A DNA stretch of 64,000 nt from Roseibium sp. GTDB taxonomy: Bacteria; Pseudomonadota; Alphaproteobacteria; Rhizobiales; Stappiaceae. Made by a program: the position numbers and the translations under genes. The notes below the pieces were generated by a model. It had not been told where the DNA came from. It searched no databases and saw only the letters and a program-made list of their open reading frames with translations. Where the stretch lies: the NCBI GenBank assembly GCA_017643215.1, contig JAEPNV010000020.1:1-64000 (forward strand), read 5' to 3'. Shown piece by piece: positions 1 to 7,504 of the stretch; position 1 is the first letter of the stretch, and every line of letters starts with the position of its first letter.

Positions 1-77
1 CTGTCTCGTCAAAACAGGGAATCAGATTTCAACTGATTTGGGAATCCTGCGATTCTAACTTCGCGCCCGATGCTCTA
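1..77. other. unexplained junction sequence at the window edge
   Basis: This stretch precedes the truncated ABC ATPase. The reading frame stays open to the window edge but does not encode ATPase-like sequence. It holds short inverted repeats: AATCAG at 22-27 with CTGATT further on, and GAATC near 42 with GATTC at 51-55. The homology of the downstream gene begins just after a CTAG tetranucleotide at 75-78, a site type used by some IS5-family elements. It may be the end of a mobile element or an assembly boundary. No transposase or confirmed terminal repeat is visible. Confidence 0.3.
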
Positions 78-710
78 GTGCGCCAGATCACCGGCGTCGA
101 GCAACGCACGGCCGGCGACATTATCTTTGACGGCAATTCGGTCGATTTCACGGGGCCGCTGGAAGCCCGCGAAGCGGGGATCGAAACCGTCTTTCAAACG
201 CTCGCGCTCGCCGATGATCTCGATGTCCCGGACAATCTGTTTCTGGGCCGGGAAATCACCAGGTTCAATCTCGGCCCGTTCTCGATCCTCGACTACAGGG
301 CCATGCGCGAGGCGACGCTGGCCGGCTTGAAGAAGACGGCGGTCAAGATCCCGAACATCAAGAACACGATCCGGAACATGTCGGGTGGCCAGCGGCAATG
401 CGTTGCGATCGCCCGCACGGCGACCTTCCATTCCAAGCTCACCATCATGGACGAACCGACCGCGGCGCTGGGTGTCCAGGAAACCGCCCAGGTGGAAAAC
501 ATCATCCGGACGCTGAAGGAGCAAGGCGAGCCGCTGATCCTGATCAGCCACAACATGCGTCAGGTGTTCGATCTGGTCGACCGGATCGTCGTCTTCAGAC
601 GGGGCCGGATCTGCGCCAACCTTCACAAAGAAGACACCGACGGGCAGGATGTGGTGGCCTATATCACCGGGGCCAAGACCCAGCCTGAATATCAGCAGGC
701 GGTCAACTGA
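78..710 (+). pseudogene. 5'-truncated sugar ABC transporter ATPase (FrcA-like)
   Basis: The protein matches the C-terminal four fifths of single-domain sugar-import ATPases of the FrcA type (carbohydrate uptake family 2), which are normally about 260 residues. Visible parts are the Q-loop region (GIETVFQTLAL), the signature motif MSGGQRQ, Walker B with TIMDEPTAAL, and the H-loop LISHNM. The N-terminal strand and the Walker A P-loop (GDNGAGKST in relatives) are absent: homology begins at LVRQITGVEQ. Without Walker A it could not bind ATP normally, so it is called a remnant. The GTG at 78 is only the first possible start after the break. No permease or binding protein follows. The cause could be an insertion, a deletion or an assembly break. 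Confidence 0.75.
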
Positions 711-732
711 TCGCGATGATCAAGTCCGCGGT

Positions 733-1134
733 TTAGGGCACTTCCAGCCGCAAGGACCAGCCGCCGGTCGCGTTGACCTGCACCCGGTAGGTGCCGGGCA
801 TTTCAATGAGGTGCTGGCCTTCCCCGGCGCCGCCGCGATGCAGGTTCTGGACGACCTGGCCCGCCTCGTCGAGCAGATAGACGACCATGATCGCATCAGC
901 GCTTTCAAACCGGAGAAGGCGCGGCGCGGAGACAGTGAAAAGGTCGGTCACGGCGCTGCCCTTGCCATCGATCGCCATATCCGTCGAGGGCACCAGCGCG
1001 TCGTAACAGCGCAGCCGCGCGTCCGGCGGCTTTAGGGCGCGGCAGGCCAAAAGCCGGTCCGCCAAAGGTCCCGCGAAACCCTCGGCGGACAGAGCGGAAA
1101 TCGCCAGAGCCGCGATTACCAGTCGAACGGGCAT
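733..1134 (-). CDS. small secreted protein of unknown function
   Basis: A 133-residue product with an N-terminal signal peptide (MPVRLVIAALAIS...AEGFAG). It is followed by a Cys-containing motif, LLACRALKPPDARLRCYDAL. This C-x-RL-x-CYD pattern recurs in many secreted proteobacterial proteins. The C-terminal half looks beta-rich and ends GTYRVQVNATGGWSLRLEVP, as in a small sandwich domain. It overlaps the end of the pentapeptide-repeat gene by 19 bp on the same strand, so the two are probably co-transcribed and translationally coupled. An alternative ATG lies three codons upstream at 1143. Function is not recognised. Confidence 0.7.
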   Translation of the reverse strand: MPVRLVIAALAISALSAEGFAGPLADRLLACRALKPPDARLRCYDALVPSTDMAIDGKGSAVTDLFTVSAPRLLRFESADAIMVVYLLDEAGQVVQNLHRGGAGEGQHLIEMPGTYRVQVNATGGWSLRLEVP

Positions 1135-1757
1135 CCGCGGCATTCTTCCATGTGGGCGCCTTCCCAGATCGCGTAGCGGATGTTGTTGTTGTCCATCACC
1201 GCTTCGGCAAGATCGGCATCGTAGAATTTCGACTCCTGCAGGTTGGACGCGGCGATGGTGGCGCCGACAAGCCGGATCTTGGGCGCCCAGGACGCTTCCA
1301 TGGACACGGCGGTCAGATTGGCGCCGTGAAATCGGGCGCCGGCCAGACGCGAATAATCGAGGTTCGCGCCGGTGAAATCGGCCCCTTTGGCTTTCATGCC
1401 CTGCATGTGCGACTTGGTCAGGGTCGCGCCGCGCAAGTCCGCGCCCGAAAGGTCTGCACCCTTCAAGGTGGCATTGTAGAGATTGGCGCGCGTCAGCTTG
1501 GCGCCGCGCAAGTTGGCGCCCATCAGTTTGACGCCGCGCAGATCCGCGTGGCTGAGATCGACGCCGGGACATTCGGCTTTCGGCTTCAATTCGCAGCCAT
1601 TGATGATCAGGGGGCCGGTGCGCGGTTCCGGCGTGTCGACAATGATCGGGAAGTTGGTGGCCGCGGCCTGGATCCGGGCCGTTGAGCCCTTGTCCGCCGC
1701 GATCGCGCCGCTGGCCATTGCCAATGAAACGGCGGTTAAAAAGAAACTGCGGAACAC
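1116..1757 (-). CDS. secreted pentapeptide-repeat protein
   Basis: A 213-residue protein with a signal peptide (FRSFFLTAVSLAMASGAIAA) and a long run of A(D/N)Lxx pentapeptide repeats, such as ADLRGVKLMGANLRGAKLTR, which fold into a right-handed quadrilateral beta-helix. Cys residues flank the repeats (GCELKPKAECPG near the start, ECRGCPFDW at the end) and could form disulfides capping the helix in the periplasm. The GTG at 1757 is chosen because CAGGAGA lies just upstream; an in-frame ATG at 1784 has no such site. It heads a two-gene unit with the small secreted protein. Pentapeptide proteins include gyrase-protecting types, but those are cytoplasmic, so the role here is unknown. Confidence 0.82.
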   Translation of the reverse strand: MFRSFFLTAVSLAMASGAIAADKGSTARIQAAATNFPIIVDTPEPRTGPLIINGCELKPKAECPGVDLSHADLRGVKLMGANLRGAKLTRANLYNATLKGADLSGADLRGATLTKSHMQGMKAKGADFTGANLDYSRLAGARFHGANLTAVSMEASWAPKIRLVGATIAASNLQESKFYDADLAEAVMDNNNIRYAIWEGAHMEECRGCPFDW

Positions 1758-1892
1758 TGTGTGTCTCCTGTTGTTCCAGAGCACCTTGCGTCCAATTGGA
1801 CGTGGACAAGCTGCTCAAACACTTTGAAATCGATCAACTTTTGGACACCCACTTGAGTTCGATAGGGGATCTGTTGATCTCGGGAACGTTGG

Positions 1893-1918
1893 TGGGGCGG
1901 CGTTTGACGGCCGCCCCA
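1893..1918 (-). terminator. hairpin after the PQQ alcohol dehydrogenase gene
   Basis: Perfect 9-bp arms TGGGGCGGC / GCCGCCCCA enclose an 8-nt loop, starting 17 bp beyond the dehydrogenase stop. There is no T-run, so it may terminate weakly or protect the 3' end of the transcript. Confidence 0.5.
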
Positions 1919-1934
1919 TGCATTGGGCGCCGGC

Positions 1935-3779
1935 TTATTGGCCCATCGCCAGCATCGCATCGGGGATCTCAAACACCCAGAACGATCCGCCCTGGCTAAC
2001 CTGAGTGGTCAAGACCGCCATATCGCCGCCCCACAGGGGAACCGCGCCGCCATAACCGCTCGCGATGCCGAGATACTGCTTGCCGTCCAGTTCCCAGGTC
2101 ACCGGCTGCGAAATGATGCCCGAGCCGGTGTTGAACTCCCAGAGCTGGTCACCGCTTTCGGAATGGAACGCCTTGACGTAGCCATCGGAGGTGCCGGTGA
2201 AGACCAGGTCACCCGCGGTTGCCAGAACACCGGCCCAGAGCGGGAATTCCTCGCGGTGTTCCCACTTCAACTCACCCGTGGCCGGTTCGTAGGCGCGCAG
2301 CGTCCCGATGTGATCGTCAAACAGACGCTTGATGCGGAAGCCTTGCCCGAGATAGGCCGCGCCGGCCTGGTAGGTGACGTTTTCTGTCCAGTAGTCTTCG
2401 GTCCAGTTGTTGGCCGGGACATAGAAGAGGCCGGTCTCCTGGCTGTAGGCCATCGGGTTCCAGTTCTTGCCACCGAGGAACGGAGGCGTGACCTGGATTG
2501 TCGCGCCCTTGGTCTCGCCTTCTTCTGGCAGCGGCGGACGTTGGCCCTCCACCTCGACCGGACGGCCGGTTTCCAGATCGATATGGGTGGCCCAGGTGAT
2601 CCCGTCCACGAAGGGGAAAGCGTTGAGCAACGCCGTCGGCCGGTTGATCTCGCCGCCGCGCTTGGACAAGGCGTCAATGTCGGTCACGTAGAAGAACCCG
2701 TTGCGGTCGGCGTGGGCGCCGGCCCGATGGGTGTTGCCGTCCTTGTCCGTGTAGTCGAAGAGGATGATCTCGTTGTTGCCTGAAAAGTCCCACGCGTCAT
2801 TGGGCGTGTGCTGATAAAAGCCGATGAGTTCGCCGGTCGCCGGTTCGACATAGGCTTGCCCGGACGTATAAAGGCTATCACCCGGTGTGCGTTTCCAGGT
2901 GTTCCAGGGCGCGGGATTGCCGGCCCCGACGATGATCGTGTTCGTTTCCGGGTCATAGGATGCCGACTGCCACGGGGCACCGCCGCCATGATGCCAGGCC
3001 TCGACCTTGGTGCCGTCCGGATTGTTCGGCCAGGACGGGGCCGAAGGATCGCCGGTCGGCCGGCTGTCCTCGCCCATGAAGCGGCCCATGTGACCTTCGA
3101 CAAAGGGCAGCATCCAGATCTCTTCACCGGTGTCCACATCGCGCGCGAAGAGTTTGCCGACAATTCCGAATTCGTCACCGGACGACCCATGGATGAGCAT
3201 CACGCGGCCGGTGTCGCGATCCTTTACGATCGTCGGCGCGCCGGTCATGGTGTAGCCGACCTTGTGGTCGCCGAATTTCTTGCGCCAGACCACTTTGCCG
3301 GTGTGCCGGTCCAGCGCATAAACGGATGCGTCGAGTGTGCCGAAGAAGACCTTGTCGCCGTAAATGGCCGCGCCCCGGTTGACGACGTCACAGCACGGAC
3401 GGATGTCTTCGGGAAGCCGGGCTTCGAACCGCCAAATGCGCTCGCCGGTCCTGGCGTCCAGCGCCCACATCCTTGAATAGGAGCCGGTGACGTAGATCAC
3501 GCCGTCATGAATCAGCGCCTGGGATTCCTGACCGCGCTGTTTTTCATCGCCGAAGGAGAACGCCCATGCGGGGCGCAGGTGTTCGACGTTTTCAGTGTTG
3601 ATCTGCTCAAGCGTCGACCAGCGCTGGGCATTGTTGCCCATGCCGTACATCAAAACGTCATCGGTCGTCTCATGATCGTTCATGATGTCTTCCCAGGTGA
3701 CATCCGAAGCGGGCGCCACGGACATCCCTCCAGCGCAAATCAGCGCGGCAATACTTGCGGTAAGCGTCAATCGTTTCAT
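1935..3779 (-). CDS. exaA: PQQ-dependent (quinoprotein) alcohol dehydrogenase, ExaA/PedE-like
   Basis: Periplasmic type I quinoprotein that oxidises primary alcohols and passes electrons to cytochrome c. The 614-residue product has a signal peptide (MKRLTLTASIAALICAGGMS) and an eight-bladed propeller with tryptophan-docking repeats. The vicinal disulfide pair is Cys129-Cys130 (RPCCDVV), and a GGGAPWQSASYDPE segment lines the PQQ site. The catalytic aspartate region reads DAWDFSGNNE, with Asp331 and Ser333. Lanthanide enzymes (XoxF, PedH) carry a second Asp where Ser333 lies, so this looks like the calcium-dependent ethanol-dehydrogenase type. No heme domain is fused. The start is set by AGGAGGAAAAACC before the ATG. 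It lies downstream of pedF, its likely electron acceptor. No pqq biosynthesis genes are in the window. Confidence 0.92.
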   Translation of the reverse strand: MKRLTLTASIAALICAGGMSVAPASDVTWEDIMNDHETTDDVLMYGMGNNAQRWSTLEQINTENVEHLRPAWAFSFGDEKQRGQESQALIHDGVIYVTGSYSRMWALDARTGERIWRFEARLPEDIRPCCDVVNRGAAIYGDKVFFGTLDASVYALDRHTGKVVWRKKFGDHKVGYTMTGAPTIVKDRDTGRVMLIHGSSGDEFGIVGKLFARDVDTGEEIWMLPFVEGHMGRFMGEDSRPTGDPSAPSWPNNPDGTKVEAWHHGGGAPWQSASYDPETNTIIVGAGNPAPWNTWKRTPGDSLYTSGQAYVEPATGELIGFYQHTPNDAWDFSGNNEIILFDYTDKDGNTHRAGAHADRNGFFYVTDIDALSKRGGEINRPTALLNAFPFVDGITWATHIDLETGRPVEVEGQRPPLPEEGETKGATIQVTPPFLGGKNWNPMAYSQETGLFYVPANNWTEDYWTENVTYQAGAAYLGQGFRIKRLFDDHIGTLRAYEPATGELKWEHREEFPLWAGVLATAGDLVFTGTSDGYVKAFHSESGDQLWEFNTGSGIISQPVTWELDGKQYLGIASGYGGAVPLWGGDMAVLTTQVSQGGSFWVFEIPDAMLAMGQ

Positions 3780-3823
3780 GGTTTTTCCTCCTCTAGATGG
3801 CTGGCCATTTCGGTATTGGGTGC

Positions 3824-3858
3824 GGGCGGGGCTGTGAGGATCAACGACAGCCCCGCCC
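3824..3858 (-). other. perfect 12-bp stem between pedF and the alcohol dehydrogenase gene
   Basis: The arms GGGCGGGGCTGT (3824-3835) and ACAGCCCCGCCC (3847-3858) form a GC-rich hairpin with an 11-nt loop in the 187-bp gap between two co-directional genes. There is no T-run. It could cause partial termination or stabilise one of the messages, giving unequal amounts of cytochrome and dehydrogenase. Confidence 0.6.
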
Positions 3859-3966
3859 AATCACACGGTCGCGTTGCCAGCGCGTCCGTGTCGGGAAGCT
3901 TGCTTGCGTGGACCCGGCTGTGCGGATCCAGGTCAACCGGCCGGATTTCGGTTGCCGGCTGCGGAT

Positions 3967-4638
3967 CTAGTCGCGCAGCGCTCCGGCTATTGTGTCGAGA
4001 GCCGGGCGTATGCGGCTTGCGTCCTGCCGGAGGATGTAAGCCGCCTCATCCAGGACCGTGATCGATCTGGGCGCTCCGGACAGCGCCTGGAAGCTGGCGC
4101 CTTTTTCTTCCAGCAGCGCCAAAAGGTCGTCCGTATTCGCGGACCCCTCCTTGAGGTCCTGAACGCGGTCATGCATCTCGTGAAGCTCGTCCTTGCGGGC
4201 GACCAGTTCCTGATCATCCGGCCGTGTTTCGATATAAAGGCGGATCGCCCAAACGGCCTCCTGATTGAGGATGTCCTGGAACGGCGGCATCTTCACCGCG
4301 CCGTTTTGCTCATAGCCGTTCAGGACCCGCTCCAGGTACCATTCATCGCCCCACTCATCGGCTTCCAGAAACCGCAGGTCCGGCGCCAGGCCGCCGCTGA
4401 TGGCCTCAAGCCCGTGACATCTCGCGCAGTTGCTGTTGAAGCCCTTGGCACCGATTTCGACCGCCTTGAACAGCAAGTCGCCATCGGCATGCCGCCAGGG
4501 ATTGGTCGCGGCCAATTCTTCGGGCAGGTCCGGCAAACCGGTCGTGTCGACCGACTGGGGCGCCGCATCACCATGCGCATGTGCCGCTGCAGGCAAAAGC
4601 GCCAGGCTGAGGGCAAGAAGATAACCAACGGATCGCAT
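3967..4638 (-). CDS. pedF: cytochrome c-550 PedF, electron acceptor of the PQQ dehydrogenase
   Basis: A 223-residue periplasmic c-type cytochrome. After the signal peptide (RSVGYLLALSLALLPAAAHA) comes the family-typical HGDAAPQSVDTTGLPDLPEE, then one heme-binding site NCARCHG followed by LEAISGGLAPDLR, with a likely Met ligand in KMPPF. These match the PedF c-550 family that pairs with quinoprotein alcohol dehydrogenases. The C-terminal extension of about 70 residues is charged and helical, longer than needed for the heme fold. The start is supported by AAGGA before the ATG. It is the first gene of a minus-strand unit with the dehydrogenase and is divergent from the sensor kinase pair. Confidence 0.9.
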   Translation of the reverse strand: MRSVGYLLALSLALLPAAAHAHGDAAPQSVDTTGLPDLPEELAATNPWRHADGDLLFKAVEIGAKGFNSNCARCHGLEAISGGLAPDLRFLEADEWGDEWYLERVLNGYEQNGAVKMPPFQDILNQEAVWAIRLYIETRPDDQELVARKDELHEMHDRVQDLKEGSANTDDLLALLEEKGASFQALSGAPRSITVLDEAAYILRQDASRIRPALDTIAGALRD

Positions 4639-5116
4639 CGGTAGTCCTTCCAAAGGAATTGAGACCATGTGTCGAGCAAAATGGTGCGGATCCGAGCGAT
4701 TTGTTTGTATTGTCAATAAGTCCTACGGGAAAAATAGGAAAAAAATTTCGGGAGTATTATGATTTAACAAAACAGAGTGGTCTGTATTTTCATTTAACGA
4801 TGCTTCCTTATTGGGTTTGTTTGCCGATGTCTCTTAGGATATCCAGATGTTGTTTGATGGGTGCCGCTCGTGGGATTCAAAATAGTGTCGACGTGCCGAA
4901 CGGGGCGGGCCGGGTCCAAAATCACAAAATGCGATGGTGGATTGGGCGCAGGCGGTTTCGGCTCCGATCGGGGTGTGTGTCCGAAGAGGGGAGGCAAAAC
5001 ATCCCTATCTATCTCGGGAATAACAGGAAATCTGCACTATGGTGCAATCGACCCTCCTTAGGGCCTAAGGTACTTATGTCGTTCGCGGATGGGCCGTGGC
5101 GGTTTGGGAGGGCCGT
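4639..5116. promoter_or_regulatory. divergent control region between pedF and the two-component genes
   Basis: This 478-bp gap separates pedF (minus) from the sensor kinase (plus). The part near pedF (about 4700-4800) is strikingly A/T-rich for this genome and holds two CGGGA copies, at 4726-4730 and 4749-4753, about two helical turns apart. No coding sequence is credible. It should carry the promoters of both units and the binding sites of the response regulator encoded next door. The exact promoter elements cannot be assigned by eye. Confidence 0.55.
5056..5070. promoter_or_regulatory. 15-bp palindrome upstream of the sensor kinase
   Basis: CCTTAGGGCCTAAGG is a perfect palindrome around a central G, 46 bp before the kinase ATG. 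It is a candidate operator or dimer-binding site. The protein that binds it is unknown; the adjacent LuxR-type regulator is the obvious candidate. Confidence 0.45.
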
Positions 5117-6451
5117 ATGCAACGCCTGGCACTGAGATGGCGGGTTATTGCGTGGATCGCGAGCGCGCATCTATTTGTGATCGCGGCCGCGGGGGCGGTG
5201 ATCGTGTTCAATGCGCGGCACGCGGTTGAGCTTGAGATCCAGGCGGCGCAGGACAGCGCCGTGGCCATGGCACGGTCCACATTGTCAGTTCTTGCCGCCG
5301 ACGCGCACGGCGAGGCCGAGTTTCTGGCCTTGAGGGAACGTATCGCCCAGCCGCGGCATGTCCGGATCCTCGTCAACCATCCCGATCTGGGCGAACTGAA
5401 CTTTGCCAATCCCGGCGAGGAGGCTGACGAACCAGTTCCAGAATGGTTCGAATACCTGATCACCCCGGATTTCCAGCCCAAACGTCTGGAGGTCGACTTT
5501 GGAGCAGCGCGCGGTTTCATTGAGATCCACGCGATGCCCGAGGATGAAGCCGCCGAGGTGTGGGAAGATGTGCGCGGTTTGTTTTCGGTCTGGCTGATCG
5601 CCACTGGCGCGCTGCTGGCCGCGTTGGTGTTTGTGATTGGCAAAGGCCTTGCGCCGCTTTCGCGGGTCCATGAGGTGCTCAGAGCCCTTGAAGCCGGTGA
5701 GCTTTCCGCGAGGGTGGGAGATCTGTCCAGCAGCGATCTACAGCCGCTGGGCACGCGGATCGATGCTCTCGCGCAAAGCCTCGAAAACGCAACACTCGAG
5801 CGGCGGGAACTGGCGCAGCGGCTCTTGGAGCAGCGCGACAACGAACGAAAGGAAATCGCGCGCGAGCTTCACGACGAACTGGGTCCCTGTCTTTTTGCCA
5901 TTACCGTTGAAACGGAAGCGTTGAGGGGCGAGGCTTCCGGCGATCAGATTGAGCGGACCGATCGGATCATCCAGGCGGTGGACGCCATCAGGGCGGTCAA
6001 CCGCCGGGTCCTGCATGCGGTGCGCCCGGTGACGGTTGGGACGCTGCCGCTATCTGACGTCATCACGGACTTAATCGCGCAGTTCAAGGAACAAACCTCA
6101 AACGTCACGTTTCATGCCGATGTCGCGCAAGGCTTGCCGGCGACAAGCGAAACGGTGGATTTGACCGTCTACCGGATCCTTCAGGAAGGGGTGACCAATG
6201 CGCTGCGGCACGGCGCGCCAAGCCACATCGAGATCACCGCCCGTCCGGTGCCGAATGAACCGGCGACCGCGATCGAGGTGTGCGTGTCCGATGATGGCCG
6301 GGGCATCGGATTGAAGCTGGAGGAGGGACGGGGCGTGTTGGGTATGCGCGAACGGGTGGCCGCGCTGGGCGGACGGCTTGATCTGGCCGCGCGCCGGGAT
6401 CACAGTACGGGTACGCGCCTATGCGCCAGATTACCGGTGGCCGCCGCATGA
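5117..6451 (+). CDS. membrane sensor histidine kinase (NarL/DegS type) for the alcohol-oxidation module
   Basis: A 444-residue sensor with a membrane segment at about 10-32, a periplasmic region to about 155, a second membrane segment at 156-176 and a HAMP-like linker. The HisKA_3 phosphoacceptor is His252 in KEIARELHDELG. The ATPase domain has an N-box VTNALRHG, G1 SDDGRGIG and G2 GVLGMRER. It would phosphorylate the regulator whose start overlaps its stop (ATGA). The divergent position next to the dehydrogenase and cytochrome genes matches the exaAB/exaDE arrangement of pseudomonads, so control of alcohol oxidation is inferred. ATG 5117 is preferred to the GTG at 5096 because GGGAGG precedes it. 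Confidence 0.88.
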   Translation: MQRLALRWRVIAWIASAHLFVIAAAGAVIVFNARHAVELEIQAAQDSAVAMARSTLSVLAADAHGEAEFLALRERIAQPRHVRILVNHPDLGELNFANPGEEADEPVPEWFEYLITPDFQPKRLEVDFGAARGFIEIHAMPEDEAAEVWEDVRGLFSVWLIATGALLAALVFVIGKGLAPLSRVHEVLRALEAGELSARVGDLSSSDLQPLGTRIDALAQSLENATLERRELAQRLLEQRDNERKEIARELHDELGPCLFAITVETEALRGEASGDQIERTDRIIQAVDAIRAVNRRVLHAVRPVTVGTLPLSDVITDLIAQFKEQTSNVTFHADVAQGLPATSETVDLTVYRILQEGVTNALRHGAPSHIEITARPVPNEPATAIEVCVSDDGRGIGLKLEEGRGVLGMRERVAALGGRLDLAARRDHSTGTRLCARLPVAAA

Positions 6452-7068
6452 CAACAGCTCTCATCATCGATGATCATCCCATGATCCACCTTGGCTGCAC
6501 CCAAATGTTGCGGGACCTTGGATTTGTGGACGTGCAAGTGGCCTCGTCCGCGGAGGAAGGTGTCGATCAGGCCCGGGCGCATTGTCCGGATTTTGTCGTG
6601 TTGGACCTCGGGCTTCCCGGCGCGACCGGCTTGGACGCGATCGCACCACTGTTCGATGTGCTGCCAAATGTGCGCTTGTTGGTTTTTTCCATGAATGACA
6701 GGCCGATCTTCGCGGCCCGCGCTCTTGAAGCCGGCGCGCACGGATTTTTGTCCAAAAACGCACCGCCGGCGCGGTTCAGAGAAGCCGTCACGACGATTTT
6801 GAACGGTGAGATCCATTTGGATCACGATGTCGCCATCAAACTGGTGTCGCAGCGTGCGGCGGGCGAGCAGGATCCATTGAAGGACCTCACTCCGCGTGAA
6901 AACAAGGTTCTCACCTGTTTGGCGGAGGGATTGGATCTGTCCGAGATCGCTGAACGCCTGGAGGTCAGTTACAAGACCGTGGCGAATACGAGCTCGGCCT
7001 TGAAGCGCAAGCTCGGCGCGCGCAGCCAAAACGACTTGATCCGGATCGCCGTCGAGGCGCGCCAGTAA
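6448..7068 (+). CDS. LuxR/NarL-family response regulator
   Basis: A 206-residue regulator with a receiver domain (acidic pair in IIDDHP, phosphorylation site Asp53 in VVLDLGLPG, conserved Lys in SKNAPP) and a C-terminal LuxR helix-turn-helix from about 145 (LTPRENKVLTCLAEGLDLSE then YKTVANTSSALKRKLG). Its ATG overlaps the kinase stop as ATGA, so the two form a cognate pair. By analogy with ExaE/ErbR/PedR1-type regulators, it probably activates the neighbouring quinoprotein dehydrogenase and cytochrome genes; this is inferred from position. Confidence 0.9.
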   Translation: MTTALIIDDHPMIHLGCTQMLRDLGFVDVQVASSAEEGVDQARAHCPDFVVLDLGLPGATGLDAIAPLFDVLPNVRLLVFSMNDRPIFAARALEAGAHGFLSKNAPPARFREAVTTILNGEIHLDHDVAIKLVSQRAAGEQDPLKDLTPRENKVLTCLAEGLDLSEIAERLEVSYKTVANTSSALKRKLGARSQNDLIRIAVEARQ

Positions 7069-7377
7069 AAGACGTCCCACCGCCAAGGCCATGCGGGCAT
7101 CCGAGCGCGCAGAAGCACACCAATCCTGTGATCTTTCTCGCCCGGTTTATCTGAGCTGTGTCGCCATGACGATCAGCGCCCAACCGGCAAGCGTGTGCCG
7201 CTGATGCTGACAGGTGGGGCCTGTTCGGCACCCTACCGCGTGAACCTGGACGTTTCGCGGTGCTTCCCATGCGTATGTTGCTGCCGGCCAAAAAACAATC
7301 GCCTCGGGCCTGGGCACGGTATTGGCGCGGCCGCGATGATGGTGATGAACCAATTTCACCTAATTTTTAGCGGGTGC
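7069..7377. other. intergenic stretch with no recognised gene
   Basis: About 310 bp between the response regulator and the promoter of the sugar-acid operon. Open frames here have no family features or ribosome-binding sites. No clear terminator for the two-component genes was seen. Confidence 0.5.
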
Positions 7378-7407
7378 TTGACAGTCCATGGTCCATGCGA
7401 CTACAAA
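7378..7407 (+). promoter_or_regulatory. putative sigma-70 promoter of the sugar-acid operon
   Basis: TTGACA at 7378-7383 matches the -35 consensus exactly. TACAAA at 7402-7407 is a 4/6 match to -10 after an 18-bp spacer. The palindromic operator begins a few bases downstream, as expected for a repressed promoter. tctC starts about 100 bp further on. Confidence 0.55.
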
Positions 7408-7412
7408 GAACG

Positions 7413-7442
7413 GTATTTTGGTATACCAAAACTCCAAAATAC
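7413..7442. promoter_or_regulatory. nested palindromic operator, probably for the GntR regulator of the operon
   Basis: TTTTGGTATACCAAAA at 7416-7431 is a perfect 16-bp palindrome of the TTGGTATACCAA kind bound by FadR/VanR-type GntR regulators. It is nested in a second inverted repeat: GTATTTTGG at 7413-7421 and CCAAAATAC at 7434-7442. The site lies just after the putative -10, consistent with repression by the GntR protein encoded five genes downstream. Confidence 0.65.
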
Positions 7443-7504
7443 AAACCAAGGCAAGGATGGAACAAGGGCTTCCAACCTGCATGCATTCTCGTTGGGAGGA
7501 ACCG

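Noticed and set aside
1935..3779. Lanthanide-type methanol dehydrogenase (XoxF)
   Set aside because: The diagnostic second Asp is Ser333 and the partner cytochrome is PedF, which fit a calcium ethanol-dehydrogenase type.
4659..5135. 158-codon plus-strand open frame in the divergent control region
   Set aside because: No ribosome-binding site or domain, overlaps the kinase start and crosses the A/T-rich regulatory DNA.
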